Shown here: piece by piece, positions 20,468-25,800 of the stretch | How positions within the stretch are numbered: the stretch's first letter is position 1 | How the letters are laid out: each line of letters opens with the position of its first letter | Assembly: GCA_004352715.1 (NCBI GenBank) | Contig: SCFE01000056.1 | Span: 360,269-386,068 of the forward strand | Direction of reading: 5' to 3' | DNA: 25,800 nt | Source: Hofstenia miamia | Lineage: Eukaryota > Xenacoelomorpha > Acoela | Translations under genes and position numbers: made by a program | Notes under the pieces: model-generated | The model's database searches: none | Seen by the model: the letters and a program-made list of their open reading frames with translations, nothing else | What the model was told of the DNA's origin: nothing

Positions 20468-22207
20468 TTTTATATGAAAATTGATCTAAGCTCATTCTCA
20501 AAACAAATTTTAAGCAAAAGTATAGATCATAGTGAGTTACTTATAGGAAAAAAATTTTATATGAAAATTGATCTAAGCTCATTCTCAAAACAAATTTTAA
20601 GCAAAAGTATAGATCATAGTGAGTTACTTATAGGAAAAAAATTTTATATGAAAATTGATCTAAGCTCATTCTCAAAACAAATTTTAAGCAAAAGTATAGA
20701 TCATAGTGAGTTACTTATAGGAAAAAAATTTTATATGAAAATTGATCTAAGCTCATTCTCAAAACAAATTTTAAGCAAAAGTATAGATCATAGTGAGTTA
20801 CTTATAGGAAAAAAATTTTATATGAAAATTGATCTAAGCTCATTCTCAAAACAAATTTTAAGCAAAAGTATAGATCATAGTGAGTTACTTATAGGAAAAA
20901 AATTTTATATGAAAATTGATCTAAGCTCATTCTCAAAACAAATTTTAAGCAAAAGTATAGATCATAGTGAGTTACTTATAGGAAAAAAATTTTATATGAA
21001 AATTGATCTAAGCTCATTCTCAAAACAAATTTTAAGCAAAAGTATAGATCATAGTGAGTTACTTATAGGAAAAAAATTTTATATGAAAATTGATCTAAGC
21101 TCATTCTCAAAACAAATTTTAAGCAAAAGTATAGATCATAGTGAGTTACTTATAGGAAAAAAATTTTATATGAAAATTGATCTAAGCTCATTCTCAAAAC
21201 AAATTTTAAGCAAAAGTATAGATCATAGTGAGTTACTTATAGGAAAAAAATTTTATATGAAAATTGATCTAAGCTCATTCTCAAAACAAATTTTAAGCAA
21301 AAGTATAGATCATAGTGAGTTACTTATAGGAAAAAAATTTTATATGAAAATTGATCTAAGCTCATTCTCAAAACAAATTTTAAGCAAAAGTATAGATCAT
21401 AGTGAGTTACTTATAGGAAAAAAATTTTATATGAAAATTGATCTAAGCTCATTCTCAAAACAAATTTTAAGCAAAAGTATAGATCATAGTGAGTTACTTA
21501 TAGGAAAAAAATTTTATATGAAAATTGATCTAAGCTCATTCTCAAAACAAATTTTAAGCAAAAGTATAGATCATAGTGAGTTACTTATAGGAAAAAAATT
21601 TTATATGAAAATTGATCTAAGCTCATTCTCAAAACAAATTTTAAGCAAAAGTATAGATCATAGTGAGTTACTTATAGGAAAAAAATTTTATATGAAAATT
21701 GATCTAAGCTCATTCTCAAAACAAATTTTAAGCAAAAGTATAGATCATAGTGAGTTACTTATAGGAAAAAAATTTTATATGAAAATTGATCTAAGCTCAT
21801 TCTCAAAACAAATTTTAAGCAAAAGTATAGATCATAGTGAGTTACTTATAGGAAAAAAATTTTATATGAAAATTGATCTAAGCTCATTCTCAAAACAAAT
21901 TTTAAGCAAAAGTATAGATCATAGTGAGTTACTTATAGGAAAAAAATTTTATATGAAAATTGATCTAAGCTCATTCTCAAAACAAATTTTAAGCAAAAGT
22001 ATAGATCATAGTGAGTTACTTATAGGAAAAAAATTTTATATGAAAATTGATCTAAGCTCATTCTCAAAACAAATTTTAAGCAAAAGTATAGATCATAGTG
22101 AGTTACTTATAGGAAAAAAATTTTATATGAAAATTGATCTAAGCTCATTCTCAAAACAAATTTTAAGCAAAAGTATAGATCATAGTGAGTTACTTATAGG
22201 AAAAAAA
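20468..22207. repeat. Minisatellite: 20 apparently identical 87-bp units
   Basis: The unit begins TTTTATATGAAAATTG and ends ATAGGAAAAAAA. It recurs every 87 bases from 20468, giving 20 complete units (1740 bp) plus the first ~8 bases of a 21st before TTACTGGC. I see no base differences between units. As 87 is a multiple of three and one frame of the unit lacks stops, the whole array is open on the plus strand (FYMKIDLSSF...LLIGKK, 29 residues per unit, within a 616-codon frame 20381-22231). It lies inside the last intron of the protease. That frame ends in TAG before the acceptor, so it cannot be read through into GDSGGP. I therefore call it an intronic minisatellite, not a coding exon. Perfect identity implies very recent expansion or an assembly or gap-filling artefact. 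Confidence 0.9.
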
Positions 22208-22240
22208 TTTTATATTACTGGCTTAAAGTAGTATTTTTAG

Positions 22241-22600
22241 GGTGATTCTGGCGGTCCACTTTTAATGAAGACAGATAACAATGTATGGATGCTCATTGGA
22301 ATTGTCTCTAATGGTTTTTCCTGTGGCGATAAGAACTCACCATCAATGTACACAAATGTTTGTGCAGCTAGAAAGTTCATTGATAAAGTTCTTGCAGATG
22401 ACATGAAAATAACATGTAGAGAGGAAGGATTTTGTATTAAGAACAAGATTTCTTGTATCCCGTGTGATGATGATCGTTGCAATGGCAAGATTGACTGTGA
22501 CGATGGAAGCGATGAAAAAAATTGCTGTTCTAATCACAATTTATATTTAGCCGAAAACAGTGACAATGTTAAACGTTACATAAATTCACTTTTTAAATAA
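22241..22600 (+). CDS. Mosaic serine protease, last exon: Ser195, end of S1 domain, C-terminal LDLa 8
   Basis: The exon opens in phase 0 with GDSGGPL; catalytic Ser195 is codon 22247-22249 and joins DTCQ of exon 6 to give the canonical CQGDSGGP. GIVSNGFSC follows: position 215, usually Trp, is Asn (codon 22310-22312). NSPSMYTNV then puts Ser at position 226 where trypsins have Gly (22343-22345). Cys201, partner of Cys136, is missing (LLMKTDNNVW), matching its loss in exon 6. After a terminal helix (ARKFIDKVL) comes an eighth LDLa repeat ending CNGKIDCDDGSDEKNC and a short polar tail. The stop is TAA at 22598-22600. A C-terminal LDLa after the protease domain is unusual, since most LDLa/S1 mosaics end with the protease. 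No transmembrane segment or GPI signal follows, so the visible product looks secreted. Confidence 0.93.
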   Translation, partial: GDSGGPLLMKTDNNVWMLIGIVSNGFSCGDKNSPSMYTNVCAARKFIDKVLADDMKITCREEGFCIKNKISCIPCDDDRCNGKIDCDDGSDEKNCCSNHNLYLAENSDNVKRYINSLFK

Positions 22601-22601
22601 A
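22596..22601 (+). promoter_or_regulatory. AATAAA overlapping the protease stop codon, possible poly(A) signal
   Basis: AATAAA spans the TAA stop. It could serve as a polyadenylation signal with a very short 3' UTR, but in AT-rich DNA this hexamer occurs often by chance. Confidence 0.25.
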
Positions 22602-22843
22602 CTTTGATCCCCATTGCTCTTTGCTTTTCCCTTGAAATACTTTTTAATATATTTCTACTAGACAAAAATGATCTCAGATAGAAATTTCAACCAGCAAAAA
22701 TCTGCAGTCGTATTTTTTTATATATTATAATCATTTTCGTCTAATTTTGATTTGACTTTGTCAAGATCACATATAGGTGACAAAAACTAGTTAAAATTCT
22801 GCAATTTTCAAACTTTACAGTAACAAATGCACCTAGACATGGG

Positions 22844-23038
22844 CATGGATTTCTATAACACTACCAGGATGCGAACTGTGCTTTTGTAAGTGCCCAAAGC
22901 AGGCTGAACTTACACTAAATCACAATGAAATTTATCAAACTGTAAACATGTTTACATAACTTTTTCACTTACATTCAGCCTGTTTTGGTCAATAACCAAA
23001 GTCCAGTTCACATCCTGGTAGTGTTATAGAAATCCATG
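22844..23038. mobile_element. Palindromic MITE, 195 bp, with long terminal inverted repeats
   Basis: The left arm 22844-22908 and the reverse complement of 22974-23038 match at about 57 of 65 positions, the outer 28 perfectly (CATGGATTTCTATAACACTA...). Near the centre is a perfect 14-bp palindrome, GTAAACATGTTTAC (22942-22955). The element is flanked by a direct repeat ACATGGG (22837-22843 and 23039-23045), or GACATGGG if one more matching base is counted: a target-site duplication of 7-8 bp. It has no coding capacity, so it was presumably moved by a transposase elsewhere. An 8-bp duplication would suit the hAT or P superfamilies; the CATG start is reminiscent of P-type ends. The superfamily is undecided. 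Confidence 0.85.
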
Positions 23039-23271
23039 ACATGGGAAAATATTTTCAAAAGTGCGATTAAATTTGAAGGTATGATTTTACGTTATTTCTT
23101 TCATAGGCTTTCATCAATAACCTTAATTTAGCTAGGAATTTTTCAAAATTTCTGATAGTTTTGTCAAAAATTGTGTAGCGCTTACAAATCACGAACTAAT
23201 ACAGATATTAAAAATTTGAAAACATGTCAAGGCGCTCAGTGTCTTGCTGGTGGGAAATGTTGTGTACCCGT

Positions 23272-23373
23272 GTCGCCCGACCTGTTTGAATGAAAACGGA
23301 CAGCCCATGCCCGCCCACTTATGTCGCCCGACCTGTTTGAAAGAAAACGGACAGCCCATGCCCGCCCACTTAT
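23272..23373. repeat. GC-rich 51-bp unit, two tandem copies
   Basis: The unit starting GTCGCCCGACCTGTTTGAA at 23272 is repeated at 23323 with one mismatch (TGAAAAC against AGAAAAC). It is GC-rich compared with its surroundings and shares CCCGACC words with 19455-19512. It may be an internal fragment of a DNA-transposon terminus. Confidence 0.75.
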
Positions 23374-23624
23374 TATGCATTGGCCAGAATTTAATATGGA
23401 CGAGTGACCTAAATTGAGTGTGATTTCTGGACAAAAATGTACATTAAAATTTTAATACTTTGAAAAAATTTATGAAAACTTATGTCCGAATATTTATAAC
23501 CATGACTAAAATTAAAGTTTGACCTACAAATCTAAAGGCAGTCGAACTCTATTTAATTGCACTACTAAAGCATTTATAAATTTAAAAAATAGTAACTTAA
23601 ATACATAACTATATTTTCAATTAC

Positions 23625-23630
23625 TTTATT
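23625..23630 (-). promoter_or_regulatory. Possible poly(A) signal for the receptor gene
   Basis: TTTATT on the plus strand (AATAAA on the minus strand) lies about 195 bases beyond the receptor stop codon. The position is plausible but the motif is weak evidence in AT-rich sequence. Confidence 0.25.
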
Positions 23631-23824
23631 AATATTCTCCATATTTCATTTTGTTTTAAAATATTGTGGAAATTATTATTAAATACATATGAAATATATA
23701 TATATATGAAATAATATTATTTAGATACATTAGTATTTCTATTGTTAGAGTTGAATAAAATTGATGACATTCACTTGAATTCAAAAGACTCTTAAAAAAT
23801 TTCCCAACTTTAGTCATACACTTC

Positions 23825-24871
23825 TCAACAGTCACTCGTAGTTCTGAAAAATACATTTGTCACATAAATTCGTAGTGTTCGTACATCTTCTCTAAAGACT
23901 TTAGAAAGTAAAAGATAGCAGAATGGATTTATAAGAAAGTTTAAGGATAGAAATGGGATAGACAGTAAGCTGGAGATTATTCTTAAAATGCATATCTTAA
24001 TGTGATCTCTTAGAAATAGCAAATGAAGTATATGCACAAAACAGAAAATGCTAGTTAGAGACGTCACCACAGCCCACATAAATAATACAGACAACTGATC
24101 CCTTGGAATGGATACAATGGCTTTCAAAGAACTTAAAGAACTTCTAGACATCTTCTTTGGCGCGGAGTCACAACTAACATCTTCAAAGCTTATTTTGTCT
24201 TCAATATCATATATATTGTCCATTTCACGGTGAAGTTTTCTTAACATAAGAAATAAGTATGAATATATGAATAACAAAATTATTATTGAAATTATAATAA
24301 TTGCAATCATTAATTTAAGGTAGAAATGAGAAACATCCAATACCTTTCCTTCGTGGGTACTGCTTTGCTTATATGAGATTACACCAGAAATCAGTAATGC
24401 AAAGAAACTTTTCAGAGATATTTTAAGTATTAATTTTCCTCTTCTTTGAAGATTAAACTTGTTGGGAAATTTCAGCACTATGAGTCTATCGTATGCAACG
24501 AATAAGAACATAAAGACCGAAGCCATTGGGTAAAAGTCAAAAAGAAACTCTGATAAAAAACTATGAAATTGATTCATATTCCCATGAATTTTAGTATTGT
24601 ATAGTCCAATTACTAACTCAAAGCCCAAAAACACAAGATTGTAAGTAAAATCAATCACTGCAATAACCATCATGAAGAGACTGTATGAATACGCGCTGCA
24701 TGGAAGTTTGTCTCCGATGGTTCTCAATTTGTACAACACCACTGCGATAGTCAAGCCATTCATAGACAATCCTACCATCATTTCTATCAAAATCACAGTA
24801 TAGGTGGCAATCATTTCCAAAATCTTACAATCGTTTGGTACATAATCACCGCTGTTGTTGGACATACTCAT
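23825..24871 (-). CDS. Rhodopsin-class (class A) G-protein-coupled receptor-like protein, intronless
   Basis: This 348-residue protein has seven hydrophobic segments at about 18-46, 61-90, 106-127, 150-167, 186-210, 262-286 and 296-321. Class A landmarks are Asn38 in TM1 (MNGL), Asp74 in TM2 (AVID), DRL at 128-130 in place of DRY, and NPFCY at 315-319 (the NPxxY motif) followed by a basic/acidic helix 8 (FREDVRTL). Asn5-Asn-Ser is an N-glycosylation site. Unusually, there is no cysteine at the top of TM3 or in extracellular loop 2, so the near-universal disulfide is absent. TM6 also lacks CWxP, with FCFVH at about 276-280. Loop 3 is long and acidic then basic. The ligand is unknown; a divergent orphan receptor of a lineage-specific intronless family is likely. 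The start is the ATG at 24871-24869, immediately preceded by an in-frame TAA. Confidence 0.88.
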   Translation of the reverse strand: MSMSNNSGDYVPNDCKILEMIATYTVILIEMMVGLSMNGLTIAVVLYKLRTIGDKLPCSAYSYSLFMMVIAVIDFTYNLVFLGFELVIGLYNTKIHGNMNQFHSFLSEFLFDFYPMASVFMFLFVAYDRLIVLKFPNKFNLQRRGKLILKISLKSFFALLISGVISYKQSSTHEGKVLDVSHFYLKLMIAIIIISIIILLFIYSYLFLMLRKLHREMDNIYDIEDKISFEDVSCDSAPKKMSRSSLSSLKAIVSIPRDQLSVLFMWAVVTSLTSIFCFVHILHLLFLRDHIKICILRIISSLLSIPFLSLNFLINPFCYLLLSKVFREDVRTLRIYVTNVFFRTTSDC

Positions 24872-25057
24872 TTACGATCTCGTCAATATATACAGCACAA
24901 TATCTAATATTAAGTAAATATTTGATTTGATATTTAAATAATATTGTTCAAACAAAGACGTCATAAACTGCTGGATTTCTAATTTTTTAGATGCGATGCA
25001 GGCATTTAGGGTTTCTTTTGAAACTTCCAACAAATGCATAAAGCTGTACTCATTCAA
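24872..25057 (-). promoter_or_regulatory. Possible upstream ORF abutting the receptor start
   Basis: A 61-codon frame (starts MNEYSFMHLLEV) ends in TAA at 24874-24872, directly adjoining the receptor ATG in the same frame. If transcribed it would be an upstream ORF and could reduce or time receptor translation. It might equally be 5' flanking sequence open by chance. No homology is recognised. Confidence 0.3.
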
Positions 25058-25614
25058 TTCCTAATTTGTAAGGTGAATATGTATTCCTTAAGACTGATAA
25101 ATTCTGGATTTTGACTTCAAATTGAGCAATCACATAAATAATATTAGAAAACGATTTTTTGATTTTCCTAAATCTAATTAATAAAGAATACCTGTGTTGA
25201 ATAAAATATTTCCCCTGTAGGCATCATCACATTTACTATATGTTTGATGATTTCGTAGATTAAAATTTGTAGATATTATTGATGACGTTCGACTTAGAGA
25301 TAGAATATTGTTTAATGAAGGTATTTTTTGGAGATTTTTTGCTAAAGAAGAAGGACATATATTTATTCAGAAATTTACTTAGCAATATATCATTATACTG
25401 ATAGCAACTCTGAAAGCGTCAATAAACAACAAAGACATTACACAATAATGTATTGCACCTTTGGGCTATGAGCTTAATTTTGTGTTAGTTGAATGTTGAA
25501 TAGCACTAATTGCAAAATTTGAAATCCCTCCCTTTGAATTCATCATTCCTTTCTAGCATTATAGAAACACCGTTTGACATTGTTTCTAAATATCTTCAAT
25601 TTACAAAGAATCCC
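25058..25614. other. AT-rich flank of the receptor gene
   Basis: About 560 bases upstream of the receptor on the minus strand. I see no exon, promoter motif or repeat that I can support. Confidence 0.5.
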
Positions 25615-25800
25615 AAAAATAAAGAGCCAGTTTGAAAAAATAAAGAACAAATATGCAAAAATATAAAGCCAATTTGTAAAAATACAGAGCCAATTTGTAA
25701 AATATAAAGCCAATTTGTAAAAATAAAGAGCCAATTTGTAAAAATAAAAAGCCAATTTGTAAAAATATAGAGCCAATTTGTAAAAATAAAAAGCCAATTT
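25615..25800. repeat. AT-rich minisatellite, ~21-bp unit, running off the window
   Basis: The repeated unit is close to GCCAATTTGTAAAAATAAAGA, with variants of 20-21 bp. At least seven copies are clear from about 25668, with more degenerate ones from about 25615. It continues beyond the right edge. The minus-strand open frame over it (FYKLALYFYKLA...) is a by-product of the repeat. Confidence 0.85.

Larger units (their letters stand above)
19303..22240 (+). other. Intron containing the 87-bp array
   Basis: An intron of about 2.9 kb between exon 6 (ends ...DTCQ) and exon 7 (starts GDSGGP). The first 1.1 kb is mostly AT-rich unique sequence with one GC-rich patch (about 19455-19512). The remainder is the tandem array. 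The acceptor GTATTTTTAG is at 22231-22240, only ~25 bases after the array ends. Confidence 0.85.
22601..23824. other. Intergenic region between convergent genes
   Basis: About 1.2 kb separating the 3' ends of the protease (+) and the receptor (-). It contains the foldback MITE, the 51-bp duplication and a short TA run near 23694-23706. No other gene is seen. Confidence 0.7.

Noticed and set aside
20468-22207. CRISPR array
   Set aside because: The units are contiguous and identical with no variable spacers, and the DNA is animal.
20381-22231. A 616-residue repeat protein encoded by the 87-bp array
   Set aside because: It lies within an intron with good splice sites, opens only because the unit length is a multiple of three, and ends before the catalytic exon. 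No start context or homologous domain is seen.
22237-22537. Two minus-strand frames opposite the last protease exon
   Set aside because: Shadows of the GDSGGP/LDLa coding strand, which has clear homology.
25543-25797. Minus-strand FYKLALYF repeat protein
   Set aside because: Translation of the AT-rich minisatellite; no independent support.

Overview
This is AT-rich nuclear DNA from an invertebrate animal. The evidence is intron-split genes with GT-AG junctions, a secreted LDL-receptor class A (LDLa)/trypsin mosaic protease, a rhodopsin-class receptor, LINE and LTR retroelement remains, and TA microsatellites. I cannot name the phylum with confidence. The window is a draft assembly: there are two placeholder gaps of exactly 1000 N (2047-3046 and 5920-6919), and single N joins at 7742, 8329 and 17105 that behave like contig ends.

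Layout. 1-4315 is mobile-element debris. Broken open frames (13-1528, 1546-2046) contain a reverse-transcriptase-like signature in a shifted frame. On the far side of the first gap lies a second, more decayed copy of one of these proteins, followed by a polypurine tract and a 408-bp LTR-like segment (TGTAAT...ATTACA, 3908-4315). 4316-7177 is AT-rich and has no recognisable gene.

7743-22600 (+) is the main gene: a large mosaic serine protease reconstructed from seven exons. They encode an unrecognised N-terminal segment, seven LDLa repeats, a trypsin-family (S1) catalytic domain with His57, Asp102 and Ser195, and one further LDLa repeat at the C-terminus. Splice phases agree at five of six junctions; junction 5/6 is ambiguous. 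Two RKKR motifs, one of them exactly at the zymogen activation point, suggest processing by a furin-like convertase. The introns hold a 5'-truncated LINE relic (about 10970-12134), microsatellites, and a striking array of 20 apparently identical 87-bp units (20468-22207) just upstream of the exon carrying the catalytic serine.

22601-23824 is intergenic and contains a 195-bp palindromic MITE with a 7-8 bp target duplication (22844-23038) and a GC-rich 51-bp tandem duplication. 23825-24871 (-) is an intronless 348-residue class A GPCR-like gene that lacks several usual class A hallmarks. A ~21-bp AT-rich minisatellite runs off the right edge.

The protease and the receptor are convergently arranged; nothing in the sequence shows that they work together. 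The most notable items are the perfect 87-bp array, the processing and pocket peculiarities of the protease, the unrecognised repeated coding element at the left, and several assembly artefacts that affect the gene model.
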